From: Microbacterium fluvii | Lineage (GTDB): Bacteria; Actinomycetota; Actinomycetes; Actinomycetales; Microbacteriaceae | Direction of reading: 5' to 3' | DNA: 64,000 nt | NCBI RefSeq assembly: GCF_025515205.1 | Contig: NZ_JAOPFX010000002.1 | Location: 1 to 64,000, forward strand | In this document: positions 44,739 through 53,615 of the stretch, piece after piece | How positions within the stretch are numbered: the first letter of the stretch is position 1 | Layout: each line of letters begins with the position of its first letter | The notes under the pieces: generated by a model | What the model saw: the letters and a program-made list of their open reading frames with translations, nothing else | The model's database searches: none | What the model was told of the DNA's origin: nothing | Position numbers and translations under genes: made by a program

Positions 44739-45449
44739 GTGGTCATCCGTCTGCGCTGGGCAGCGCTCGTCTATCGCACGGTCGCCGTGGGTCTCATCGC
44801 CACGGGCATCGTGCGGGTCGCCGGGCTGTTCTCGCCGCATCCGTCGCTCAACGCCTTTCTCTACTACACGGTGCTCAGCAATGTGCTGTGTCTGGTGTGG
44901 ATGACATGGAGCGGCGTGCGCACCGCGGTCGACATCGCCGCAGACGGCGCCCGCGGCACATCGACTCCGTCGGCGCGGGTGGCCGGTGCCGTCATGGAGG
45001 CGATCACCGTGACGATGCTGATCTACCTCTTCGTGCTGGTGCCGAGCCTCTTCACCCAGCCCGGGGCATACGAGCCCTTCACTCTGACCGACAACCTCGT
45101 GCACATCGTGACGCCGGTGCTCGTGATCGTCGACTGGCTGCTGTTCGTGCCGAAGGGCAGGTTCGCCTGGTACGACCCGCTGCTGTGGACGCTGGCGCCC
45201 TACGCCTATCTCGTCTTCGCGTACGCGTTCGGGGCGCTGGGCGGCCGGTTCGCACCCGGCGTGCGCTATCCGTATCCGTTCATGGACGTCGAGGTGCTCG
45301 GTGTGGCCGGGGTGGCGACGTGGATCGCGGGGCTGACGGTCGCCCTCGTCGCGGTGGGCTATGTCTACGTGGTGATCGACCGCGTGCTGGGCGTGGTGGC
45401 AGAGCGTGCGCTCAGGTCGAGAGCGACACCGGCACGCCCGCGACGGTGA
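44739..45449 (+). CDS. Pr6Pr-family membrane protein
   Basis: A 236-residue membrane protein with six hydrophobic helices. FLYYTVLSNVLCLVW, then HIVTPVLVIVDWLLF and APYAYLVFAY, match the Pr6Pr family of actinobacterial membrane proteins (related to FAR-17a/AIG1-like). Function is unknown. GTG at 44739 is chosen because TACATT lies six bases before it. Its 3' end overlaps the convergent TetR gene by 38 bases. It diverges from the TetR at 44652. Confidence 0.8.
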   Translation: MVIRLRWAALVYRTVAVGLIATGIVRVAGLFSPHPSLNAFLYYTVLSNVLCLVWMTWSGVRTAVDIAADGARGTSTPSARVAGAVMEAITVTMLIYLFVLVPSLFTQPGAYEPFTLTDNLVHIVTPVLVIVDWLLFVPKGRFAWYDPLLWTLAPYAYLVFAYAFGALGGRFAPGVRYPYPFMDVEVLGVAGVATWIAGLTVALVAVGYVYVVIDRVLGVVAERALRSRATPARPRR

Positions 45450-46047
45450 TCGTGGGGATCAGGCGCTCGAGGTGCCCTCGGATGATGCCGACGAGGTCGA
45501 TCGCACCCTGCGAGATCACCCACTGCAGCTGAACGCCGTCGGAGACGGCGATGCACTCGCGCGCGATGTCGACGTAGTCGAGGTCTGCGCGCAGCAGGCC
45601 CTCCGCGACGCCGAGCTGGAACGCCTCGGTCAGCTCGCCGACCACGCGCGCATACCGCTCCTGATACAGCGAGTGCGCAGGGCTGGAGGGGTCGGCGGCC
45701 TCCGCCGAGACGAGCACGAACAACTGGGCCAATGCCGGCTGCTCGGCGAAGCGCGCCGTGATTCTGATCATCATGCGCAGGGGCCCGAGCCCGTCGGCAT
45801 CGGTCGACGAGGAGTCGGCGATCTCGTGTGCCACATCGAAGCGGCGGTCGGCGATCGCCAGCAGCAGATGCTGCTTCGTGGGGAAGTGGTGGGTGAGCCC
45901 GGGGGTCGTGAGCCCCACCGTGCGCGCGATCTCGGCGAGCGAGGTCTGCGAGTAGCCGGCCTCGGCGAACTTCTCGGCGGCGGCATCGAGGATCTCGTCC
46001 CGGCGACGGCGTCCCACGGCATACGAGCCGCGCTTGGTCGATCCCAC
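45412..46047 (-). CDS. TetR family regulator of the rhamnosidase cluster
   Basis: A 211-residue repressor. The HTH is SQTSLAEIARTVGLTTPGLTHHF in two parts, a form common in regulators of actinobacterial sugar-use loci. The GTG at 46047 is chosen, since TACCTT (46060-46055, minus) lies seven bases before it; a TTG at 46077 would start within the promoter. It diverges from the GH78 gene, so it probably controls the 46-52 kb cluster. The C-terminal ligand domain has no family label. It overlaps the convergent Pr6Pr gene by 38 bases. Confidence 0.88.
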   Translation of the reverse strand: MGSTKRGSYAVGRRRRDEILDAAAEKFAEAGYSQTSLAEIARTVGLTTPGLTHHFPTKQHLLLAIADRRFDVAHEIADSSSTDADGLGPLRMMIRITARFAEQPALAQLFVLVSAEAADPSSPAHSLYQERYARVVGELTEAFQLGVAEGLLRADLDYVDIARECIAVSDGVQLQWVISQGAIDLVGIIRGHLERLIPTITVAGVPVSLST

Positions 46048-46071
46048 AGTGGCAAAGGTACCTACTATCGC

Positions 46072-46099
46072 TTGCAAATGAAAACCTGTGATGTAAGGT
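46072..46099 (+). promoter_or_regulatory. Probable promoter of the rhamnosidase operon
   Basis: TTGCAA (46072-46077), 16 bases, then TAAGGT (46094-46099) is a plausible promoter. AAGGTA occurs at 46055 (the divergent TetR -10 complement) and at 46095, which could mark repeated regulator contacts. The evidence is modest. Confidence 0.4.
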
Positions 46100-46125
46100 A
46101 TTCACGATTCGAGCGAAGGAGCGCG

Positions 46126-48777
46126 ATGGACGAGCAGGGCTGCCGTGATCTGCGGGTGGAGCATCTCCACGCGCCGATCGCCGTGGGCGCCGACGCTCCG
46201 CGCTTCTCGTGGATCGCCGATCATGCCCAGGCGTCGTACCGCCTCATCGTGCGCGATCGCCGCGGCGACCTGCAGTGGGACAGCGGGCTCGTCGCGAGCG
46301 CCGAGACCTCGCTCATCGAGTACGCCGGGCGACGGCTGCGCTCCGACGCCGACTACGGCTGGACGGTGGAGAGCCGGGATGCTGCCGGCGCACTGCTCAC
46401 CGGCTCGTCGCGGTTCGGCACGGCGCTGCTGGCAGCGGGCGATTGGGTCGCGCCGTGGATCGAGCCGGAACAGCAGCCCACCGCGATCGAGCGATGGACG
46501 CTGCGGGACTGGATCACAGGCTCGGTCGACGACACCGCTCCCGCCGAACGCCTTCGCCCCGCGCAGCTGCTGCGTCAGGAGTTCACCCTCGCGGTCCAGC
46601 CGGTGCGCGCACGACTGTTCGTGACGGCGCACGGTGTGTACCAGGCGACGATGAACGGCCGCGCGGTCGGCGACGAGGTGCTCGCCCCCGGGTTCGACAG
46701 CTATCTGCACCGCATCTGCGTGCAGTGCCACGACGTCACCGATCTCGTCACGGCGGGGCAGAACGTGCTCGGCGTCGCGCTCGCCGACGGATGGTGGGCG
46801 GGCCGCATCGGCATCACCGGGTCGAGCGCCCAGTTCGGCGACCGCACGGCGGCGACGTGGCAGCTGCACGTCGAGCTGCCGGGTGGCCAGACCCGCCGCA
46901 TCCGCTCCGCCGGCGACGTGCGCAGCGCACCCGGCCCGTGGCGCTACGCCGACCTGTTCGTGGGGGAGTGCTACGACGCCCGCGCCGTGCCGACGGGGTG
47001 GGACGAGCCCGGCTTCGATGCCGCGGCATGGGCCCCGGTGACCACGACCGCCGAGCCGACCGCGGCGCTGACCCCCTTCACGGGCGAGCCGATCCGTCGG
47101 ATCGGCGAGCTGCCCGCCGTCTCGGTGCGACGTGCCGGCGACGTGTTCGTCGTCGACTTCGGGCAGGTGATCGCCGGCCGCGTGCGGCTGAGCCTCTCGG
47201 GGCTCGCGGCGGGGCAGGCGATCACGATCGAGCACACCGAGACCCTCGGCGCCGACGGCGAATGGTTCGACAACATCGTCGGCATCAACAAAGACCAGGC
47301 TGACGTGTTCGTCTCGGCTGGCGGCGCGCACGAGACCTACGAGCCGACGTTCACCTACCACGGCTTCCGCTACGCGCGCATCGCAGGCGTCGCCGTGCTG
47401 ACCGCCGACGACATCGTCGCGGTGGTGATCGGCAGCGACCTCGAGTACACCGGGCGCTTCGCCACCTCGGATGCCCGGCTCAACCGCCTGCACGAGAACG
47501 CGGTGTGGAGCATGAAGGGCAACTTCGTGTCGGTGCCCACCGACTGCCCGCAGCGCGAGAAGGTCGGATGGACCGGTGACGCGCAGGCGTTCGCCCCCGC
47601 CGCGGCGAGCAACGCCCTGGTCGCGCCGTTCTTCTCGCGCTGGCTCGCAAACCTGCGCGCCGATCAGCTGCCCGGCGGCGCCGTGCCGATCACCTCTCCC
47701 CGGTCGCCCTTCGACGCGGCCGCCGCCGCACAGGCCACCGGAATCGGCGGCATCGTGCACGCGGCGGGCTGGTCGGATGCGATCGCGTTCGTGCCGTGGA
47801 CCATCTACGAGCACTGCGGCGACCGCCGCGTGCTCGCAGACAACCTCGACGCCGTGCTGGCCTGGGTCGCGTTCCAACGGCGGCAGAGCGAGACGGGCGA
47901 CTGGGGCGACCAGTTCGGCGACTGGCTGGCGCCGTCGACCCTCGAGGGGCTGCCGCCGCACGAGGCGATCCTCGTCGCGCCGACGCTGACCGGCGCACTG
48001 CTCGCCCCCATGTTCCAGGCTCAGACGCTCACGATCGCGGCCCGCATGTGCCGGGTGCTCGGCAGAGCGCCGCAGGCCGACGAACTCGCGGCGCGCGCCG
48101 CCGCGGTGCGATCGGACTTCGCGGCCGCGCACATCGACGCGCACGGCGACCTGCCGGTGCGGCTGCAGGGCGTCTACACCCTCGCCCTCGCGTTCGACAT
48201 GGTGCCTCCGGCGCTGCGCGAGCGCACCGCCGACCGGCTCGCGACCCTCGTGCGCGAGCGCGGCGACCGCCTCGACACAGGCTTTCTCTCGGTGCCCTAT
48301 CTGCTCGACGTGCTCTGGGAGTCGGGGCATCGCGACCTCGCCCGTCGCGTGCTGTGGCAGCACCGGATGCCGTCGTGGCTGTACGAAGTGGATGCGGGTG
48401 CCACCACGATCTGGGAGTCGTGGGACGCCGTCGGCACCGACGGCACGCCCCGTGCGGTCTCGTTCAACCACTACGCCTTCGGGTGCGTCGACGACTGGCT
48501 CTACCGGAGGGTCGCCGGCATCCGCCCCCTCGCCCCCGGCTATCGCAGGGCGGTCATCGAGCCGGATCTCGAGGCCGGCGTCACCTCGGTGCACGCCTCG
48601 GTCCCCACTCCCTACGGTCCGATCACCCTCGACTGGCAGCACACCGGCGACGGCGCCCGGATCACCTGCGCCGTGCCGCACGGCGTCGAGGCCGAGCTCG
48701 TGCTCGGAGGGGAGCGCACGGCGCTGCATCCGGGTGAATCCACCCACGTCCGAGCCCACACACCTGTCCTGACCTGA
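46126..48777 (+). CDS. Alpha-L-rhamnosidase, GH78
   Basis: An 883-residue enzyme that frees terminal alpha-L-rhamnose. N-terminal beta-sandwich domains carry residues 1-400; the (alpha/alpha)6 catalytic barrel contains CPQREKVGWTGDAQ (C474 to Q487), with acidic residues E478 and D485, and later TTIWESWDA. There is no signal peptide, so it acts inside the cell on imported glycosides. GAAGGAG lies before the ATG. The next genes (transporter and GH1-esterase) point to plant flavonoid or saponin glycosides. Confidence 0.93.
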   Translation: MDEQGCRDLRVEHLHAPIAVGADAPRFSWIADHAQASYRLIVRDRRGDLQWDSGLVASAETSLIEYAGRRLRSDADYGWTVESRDAAGALLTGSSRFGTALLAAGDWVAPWIEPEQQPTAIERWTLRDWITGSVDDTAPAERLRPAQLLRQEFTLAVQPVRARLFVTAHGVYQATMNGRAVGDEVLAPGFDSYLHRICVQCHDVTDLVTAGQNVLGVALADGWWAGRIGITGSSAQFGDRTAATWQLHVELPGGQTRRIRSAGDVRSAPGPWRYADLFVGECYDARAVPTGWDEPGFDAAAWAPVTTTAEPTAALTPFTGEPIRRIGELPAVSVRRAGDVFVVDFGQVIAGRVRLSLSGLAAGQAITIEHTETLGADGEWFDNIVGINKDQADVFVSAGGAHETYEPTFTYHGFRYARIAGVAVLTADDIVAVVIGSDLEYTGRFATSDARLNRLHENAVWSMKGNFVSVPTDCPQREKVGWTGDAQAFAPAAASNALVAPFFSRWLANLRADQLPGGAVPITSPRSPFDAAAAAQATGIGGIVHAAGWSDAIAFVPWTIYEHCGDRRVLADNLDAVLAWVAFQRRQSETGDWGDQFGDWLAPSTLEGLPPHEAILVAPTLTGALLAPMFQAQTLTIAARMCRVLGRAPQADELAARAAAVRSDFAAAHIDAHGDLPVRLQGVYTLALAFDMVPPALRERTADRLATLVRERGDRLDTGFLSVPYLLDVLWESGHRDLARRVLWQHRMPSWLYEVDAGATTIWESWDAVGTDGTPRAVSFNHYAFGCVDDWLYRRVAGIRPLAPGYRRAVIEPDLEAGVTSVHASVPTPYGPITLDWQHTGDGARITCAVPHGVEAELVLGGERTALHPGESTHVRAHTPVLT

Positions 48778-48811
48778 CGCACCGGAACAACTGAACACTC
48801 CACCACCCGAA

Positions 48812-48830
48812 GCCGGCCATGGCGGCCGGC
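48812..48830. repeat. Hairpin between the rhamnosidase and transporter genes
   Basis: GCCGGCC (48812-48818) and GGCCGGC (48824-48830) form a perfect seven-base stem. It lies in the 72-base intercistronic region and may affect relative expression. Confidence 0.45.
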
Positions 48831-48849
48831 CGCACGCAAGGAAGCGCAC

Positions 48850-50136
48850 ATGACCTCGATCGACTCGCACGACGCACCCGACGTCGACACCACTCCACAG
48901 GAGTGGCCCAACCCGCGCCGCGGGTTCCTCTTCTTCCTCGGCTTCGCCGCGATCGCGGCCGGCATGGCGCAGCTCGTGCCCGCCGTGCTGACGCTCTCGC
49001 TGAAGGCGAACCTGCTCGACCCCGAGAACGCCACGACGATCCTGTCGATCACCGTCGCCATCGCCGCCGTCTTCGGCCTTGTCGCCGCGCCGGTGTTCGG
49101 CCGCGTGAGCGACCGCATCACCTGGCGCACCGGGCGCCGTCGCCCGCTGCTGATCCTGGGCGCGATCCTCTTCCTCATCGGCGCGCCGCTGAGCTTCGCC
49201 GCGACGAACACAGCCACTCTGACTGTCGGCGGCATCATCACGGTGCTCGGCTTCACCGCCGTGACCGTCGCGTGCACGGCGATCCTCGCCGACCAGTACT
49301 CGCCCGACCGCCGCGGTCCGGCATCCGCCCTGGTCGGTCTGAGCCTGCCCGTGGGAGCGGTCATCGGCCTGTTCCTCGCGCAGCTCGTGTCGGGGTCGCT
49401 GCTCGCGCAGTTCCTCATCCCCGCCGTCATCGGCGCCGTCGGCGCACTGCTCCTCGCCCTGCGCCTCCCCGACCGCGTCATCACGCGCGACGAGGTGCCC
49501 GCCCTCACCGCCCGCGACTTCTTCGGCACCTTCTGGGTCAACCCCGTGAAGCACCCGTCGTTCGGGTGGGCGTGGTGGAGCCGTCTGCTGATCTTCTTCG
49601 GTGTCGCCGCCGTGCAGGCCTACCAGGCGTTCTACCTGATCCTGGGTCTCGGGTTCACGCCGGCGGAAGTGTCGGGCGCCGTGTTCCTGTCGACCCTCGT
49701 GCTCACCGCGATGGCGCTCGTCTTCGCCCCGATCGCCGGCAAGCTCTCCGACAAGCTCGGCCGTCGCAAGCCGTTCGTCATCGTGGCCGCCCTCATCTTC
49801 GCGATCGGGCTCGTGATCGTCACCTTCGCGACCGACTACACGACGTTCCTCATCGCGATGGCCGTCATCGGTCTCGGCCAGGGCGTCTACTTCGCCGTCG
49901 ACCTGGCCCTGATCAGCGAGATCCTGCCCGACAAGAAGAACATCGCGAAAGACATGGGCATCATGGGCCTGGCGAGCACCCTGCCGTCGTCGATCGTGCC
50001 CGCCGTGGCGCCCATCCTGCTTGCGATCGGCGCATCGGCCGAGCACCCGCAGAACTTCCCGGCGCTCTTCCTCACCGGCGCGATCGCGGGCCTGCTCGGC
50101 GCGGCGTTCATCATCCCCATCAAGAAGGTCAAGTAA
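48850..50136 (+). CDS. MFS transporter, SLC45/GPH sugar-type
   Basis: A 428-residue membrane protein with 12 helices. DRITWRTGRRRPLLILGA and SDKLGRRKPFVI after helices 2 and 8 are the paired motif of sucrose/SLC45-like and GPH-type sugar symporters. It probably imports the glycoside processed by the flanking GH78 and GH1 enzymes, or a released sugar. AAGGAAG lies before the ATG. A strong 16-base hairpin follows the stop. Confidence 0.9.
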   Translation: MTSIDSHDAPDVDTTPQEWPNPRRGFLFFLGFAAIAAGMAQLVPAVLTLSLKANLLDPENATTILSITVAIAAVFGLVAAPVFGRVSDRITWRTGRRRPLLILGAILFLIGAPLSFAATNTATLTVGGIITVLGFTAVTVACTAILADQYSPDRRGPASALVGLSLPVGAVIGLFLAQLVSGSLLAQFLIPAVIGAVGALLLALRLPDRVITRDEVPALTARDFFGTFWVNPVKHPSFGWAWWSRLLIFFGVAAVQAYQAFYLILGLGFTPAEVSGAVFLSTLVLTAMALVFAPIAGKLSDKLGRRKPFVIVAALIFAIGLVIVTFATDYTTFLIAMAVIGLGQGVYFAVDLALISEILPDKKNIAKDMGIMGLASTLPSSIVPAVAPILLAIGASAEHPQNFPALFLTGAIAGLLGAAFIIPIKKVK

Positions 50137-50139
50137 CCC

Positions 50140-50177
50140 GTCGCGCACCGCTCCGCCTGCCCGGAGCGGTGCGCGAC
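50140..50177 (+). terminator. Perfect 16-base hairpin between transporter and GH1-esterase genes
   Basis: GTCGCGCACCGCTCCG (50140-50155) pairs fully with CGGAGCGGTGCGCGAC (50162-50177) around a six-base loop. No T-tract follows, and a gene on the same strand starts 24 bases later, so it may be a partial terminator or an mRNA-stabilising element. Confidence 0.7.
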
Positions 50178-50200
50178 CCCCTCGATTCGGAGTCATTCGC

Positions 50201-52372
50201 ATGTCCCTCGCCTTTCCCCCCGGGTTCCTCTGGGGAGTCGCCACCGCAGGCCACCAGGTCGAAGGCGGCGACACCGCCAGCGACACCTCGTTCCTCGAGC
50301 AGGTCGCCCCCACCGTCTTCCAGCAGCCGTCGGGCGATGCCTGCCGTTCGTGGGAGCTGTGGCAGACCGACCTCGACCTGGCCGCGGGGCTGGGGCTGAA
50401 CGCGTTCCGCTTCTCGGTCGAATGGGCGCGGATCGAGCCCGTGCCCGGCGAGTTCTCCGAAGACGCCCTCGACCACTACGCGGCTGTCGTCGACGGATGC
50501 TGCGCCCGAGGCCTCGCGCCGGTGATCACCCTCAGCCACTTCACGAGCCCGCACTGGTTCGCGATGCGCGGTGCCTGGCTCGACCCAGAGGCGCCAGAGC
50601 TGTTCGCCCGCTTCACCCGGAGGGTCATCGAGCGCCTGGGCGGCAGCATCCGCGCCGTCGTCACCTTCAACGAGCCCAACCTGCCCGAGATGCTCACGTG
50701 GAGCGGGCTGCCGCCGTTCGTCGCCGAGCTCGAGCGGGCGACCCTCGAAGCGGCAGGCCGTGCGGCGGGCGTAGAGCGGTATCGCACCGGCAACGTCATG
50801 ATCCCCGAGGACTTCCCGGGGATGCGGGAGGGCATGACCCGTGCGCACCTCGCCGCCAAGCAGGTCATCGCCGAGCTGCGACCCGACCTCGAGGTGGGGC
50901 TGTCGATCTCGATGGCCGACGACGTGGCGCTCCCCGGCGGCGAGGCCCTGCGCGACCGCAAGCGCGCCGAGGCCTACGACTACTGGCTGCGGCTGGCGGC
51001 CGACGACGACTTCATCGGCGTGCAGAACTACGAGCGGCTTGTCTACGGACCCGACGGCCTCGTGCGACCCGCTGCCGGCACCGCGCTCAACGAGATGGGC
51101 TCGGCCGTCGAGCCGCAGTCGCTGCGCGGCGCCGTCGAGTACGCCTACGCGGTGAGCGGGGTGCCGGTGTTCGTCACCGAGCACGGCGTCAGCACCGACG
51201 ACGACACGCTGCGCGCGGGTCTGCTCGAGCCTGCGCTGGAGGGGCTCGCCGCCGCGATGGCCGGGGGCGTGCCCGTGCTCGGGTACTGCCACTGGACCCT
51301 CATGGACAACTTCGAGTGGATCTTCGGCTACACGCGTCAGCTGGGGCTGTTCTCGGTCGACCGGGGGAGCTTCGCGCGCATCCCGAAGCCGAGCGCGGCC
51401 GTGTATGCCGAGCTCGTGGGGCGTGCGCGCGCAGCGGCGGAGCCCGGGTTCCAGCCGCCGGCGTTCTCCGCCCCCGGCGAGGCCGAGCGGCAGCATCCGG
51501 CGCGCGCGGTCGTGCATCCGGCGCTGACCTACGCGATGCCCGACGGCTACCGTCCGCTGCAGCTCGACCTGTACGTGCCCTCGGAGCGCACGGGGCCGGT
51601 GCCCTGCGTCGTGTGGATCCACGGCGGGGCGTGGCTGTTCGGCACGCGACTCGCGCCGCCGGAGTACTGGCCGGCGGGGAGCCTCTTCCAGTCGCTCATC
51701 GACCGGGGCCTGGCGGTCGCATCTATCGACTATCGGCACTCGCGCGAGGCGTCGTTCCCGGCGCAGCTGCACGACGCGAAGGCCGCCGTCAGGTATCTGC
51801 GCCGCTTCGCCGGCGAGCTCGGCATCGATGCCGCCGCGATCGGCGTGTGGGGCGAGTCGGCCGGAGGTCACCTGGCCGCGCTGCTCGCTCTCGTCGACGC
51901 ACCCGAGCTCGAGGGCGACGCGGGCGTGACCGGCGAGAGCTCGGCCGTCGCCGCCGCCGTCGTGTTCTACGGCGTCGCCGACGTCGACACCATGCCGTCG
52001 TTCCGCGACACCATGCCGGCGGAATGGATCGAGAACCTCGAGTCGCAGGGCACCGCCGAGCCGATCGACGTGCTGCTCGCCGGCTCGCCCTATCCGCCCG
52101 CAGAGGCGAGAAGGCTCGTCTCGCCGGTGCACCACGTGCGCGCCGACGCTCCGCCGTTCCTGCTGGTGCACGGCGAAGACGACGGGCTGGTGCCGTTCAG
52201 CCAGAGCGAACAGCTGCTCGGGGCGCTGCGCGACGCCGGTGCGTCGGCCGAGCTCCTCGCGGTGCCCGGTGCCGACCACGTCTTCGTCGGCACCGACCCG
52301 CTGGCGCAGATCGAGCGAGGCGCGGACTTCTTGCGGGAGCAGCTCGTGCGCGAGCCCGCAGCGCGGCGGTAG
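50201..52372 (+). CDS. Fusion of GH1 beta-glycosidase and alpha/beta-hydrolase esterase
   Basis: A 723-residue two-enzyme protein. Residues 1-415 are GH1: FLWGVATAGHQVEG at the start, acid/base E158 in TFNEPN, and nucleophile E327 in VTEHG. Residues about 435-723 are an esterase: HGGAW oxyanion motif (474-478), nucleophile S553 in GESAGG, Asp at 660-661 in HGEDDG and H693. Both active sites look complete. It would remove glucose (or a related sugar) and an ester group from one substrate. It follows the rhamnosidase and transporter. I know of no standard family with this order. Confidence 0.88.
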   Translation: MSLAFPPGFLWGVATAGHQVEGGDTASDTSFLEQVAPTVFQQPSGDACRSWELWQTDLDLAAGLGLNAFRFSVEWARIEPVPGEFSEDALDHYAAVVDGCCARGLAPVITLSHFTSPHWFAMRGAWLDPEAPELFARFTRRVIERLGGSIRAVVTFNEPNLPEMLTWSGLPPFVAELERATLEAAGRAAGVERYRTGNVMIPEDFPGMREGMTRAHLAAKQVIAELRPDLEVGLSISMADDVALPGGEALRDRKRAEAYDYWLRLAADDDFIGVQNYERLVYGPDGLVRPAAGTALNEMGSAVEPQSLRGAVEYAYAVSGVPVFVTEHGVSTDDDTLRAGLLEPALEGLAAAMAGGVPVLGYCHWTLMDNFEWIFGYTRQLGLFSVDRGSFARIPKPSAAVYAELVGRARAAAEPGFQPPAFSAPGEAERQHPARAVVHPALTYAMPDGYRPLQLDLYVPSERTGPVPCVVWIHGGAWLFGTRLAPPEYWPAGSLFQSLIDRGLAVASIDYRHSREASFPAQLHDAKAAVRYLRRFAGELGIDAAAIGVWGESAGGHLAALLALVDAPELEGDAGVTGESSAVAAAVVFYGVADVDTMPSFRDTMPAEWIENLESQGTAEPIDVLLAGSPYPPAEARRLVSPVHHVRADAPPFLLVHGEDDGLVPFSQSEQLLGALRDAGASAELLAVPGADHVFVGTDPLAQIERGADFLREQLVREPAARR

Positions 52373-52529
52373 CTGCCCGACGAGGGCTGTATGCCGTTTC
52401 GCTCATACACCTCCCCGTACGGTGGGGGCAGCGATGGGCATCCGCCCCTGGCTTTCACCGGCCTTACGGTCCTGATGAAACGGGTGCGCCATCTCTTCAC
52501 CCACCGTCTCCACCCACCGCCTCGGTCCG

Positions 52530-53600
52530 GTGCGCCAGACCTATGCCGGCACCGCCGAGTTCCCCCCGATGACCAAGGCGTACACCGAGGTCGCGCAGGT
52601 CGTCCGCGAGAGCGGACTGCTGCGGCGCACGCCCTGGTTCTACGCGTTCGTCGGCATGGCGGTCGCGCTCGGATTCGGCGGCGCGATCACCGGATTCGTG
52701 CTGCTCGGGCATAGCTGGTTCCAGCTGCTCATCGCCGCAGCGCTCGGCATCCTGTTCACGCAGGTCGCGTTCCTCGGACACGAGGCCGCCCATCGGCAGA
52801 TCCTGGCTTCGGGGCCGGCGAACGACCGGCTCGCGCGGGTGCTCGCGAACGGGGTCGTCGGCATGAGCTACTCGTGGTGGACGTCGAAGCACACGCGCCA
52901 TCACGCCAATCCCAACCGCGTCGGCAGAGACCCCGACATCGAGGTCGACACCATCTCGTTCCTCGATGAGGATGCTGCGCAGGCGCGCGGCATCCGTCGC
53001 CTGATCACGGGGCGCCAGGGATGGCTGTTCTTCCCGCTGCTCACGCTCGAGGGGCTGAACCTCCACTTCCTGGCGCTGCGGCACCTGCTCGGGCGGCAGG
53101 CCGTGAAGGGACGATGGATCGAGCTCGCTCTGATCGCGGTGCGGTTCGCGGTGATCTGGACGCCGGTGTTCGTCTTCCTGCCCCTGGGCATTGCCTTCGC
53201 CTTTTTCGGCGTGCAGCTGGCGGTCTTCGGCGTCTACATGGGCGCCTCGTTCGCGCCCAACCACAAGGGCATGGCGATCATCGCGAAAGATGCCAAGCTC
53301 GACTTCTTCAGCAAGCAGGTGCGCACCTCACGCAACATCAGCGGCGGATGGTGGGCGACGTGGCTCATGGGCGGACTGAACTACCAGATCGAGCACCACC
53401 TCTTCCCGAATATGCCCAGACCGCACCTTGCGCGGGCGCGCGAGATCGTGATCGACCAGTGCCGCGCACTCGGCGTCCCCTACACCGAGACGACGCTGTG
53501 GCGCTCGTACGGCATCGTCATCGCGTACCTGAACCGCGTCGGGCTCGCCGCGCGCGACCCCTTCGACTGCCCGATGGTGAGCACCTACCGCCGCGTCTGA
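52530..53600 (+). CDS. Fatty acid desaturase (membrane di-iron)
   Basis: A 356-residue acyl-lipid desaturase. Its three His boxes, HEAAH, HTRHH and IEHHLFP, bind the two irons; four membrane helices flank them. It inserts a double bond in membrane lipids, as DesA3/Delta9-type enzymes do. GTG at 52530 is the only standard start in the frame; 17 codons upstream to the stop at 52476-52478 contain no ATG, GTG or TTG, yet read SSPTVSTHRLGPV, which resembles the N-termini of relatives. A non-standard start is possible. Confidence 0.9.
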   Translation: MRQTYAGTAEFPPMTKAYTEVAQVVRESGLLRRTPWFYAFVGMAVALGFGGAITGFVLLGHSWFQLLIAAALGILFTQVAFLGHEAAHRQILASGPANDRLARVLANGVVGMSYSWWTSKHTRHHANPNRVGRDPDIEVDTISFLDEDAAQARGIRRLITGRQGWLFFPLLTLEGLNLHFLALRHLLGRQAVKGRWIELALIAVRFAVIWTPVFVFLPLGIAFAFFGVQLAVFGVYMGASFAPNHKGMAIIAKDAKLDFFSKQVRTSRNISGGWWATWLMGGLNYQIEHHLFPNMPRPHLARAREIVIDQCRALGVPYTETTLWRSYGIVIAYLNRVGLAARDPFDCPMVSTYRRV

Positions 53601-53615
53601 GCCCCCCGCGCGCGG

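Noticed and set aside
46102..50313. A 1403-codon open frame on the minus strand
   Set aside because: It lies antisense to the GH78 and MFS genes and is rich in Arg/Gly/Asp/His without domains.
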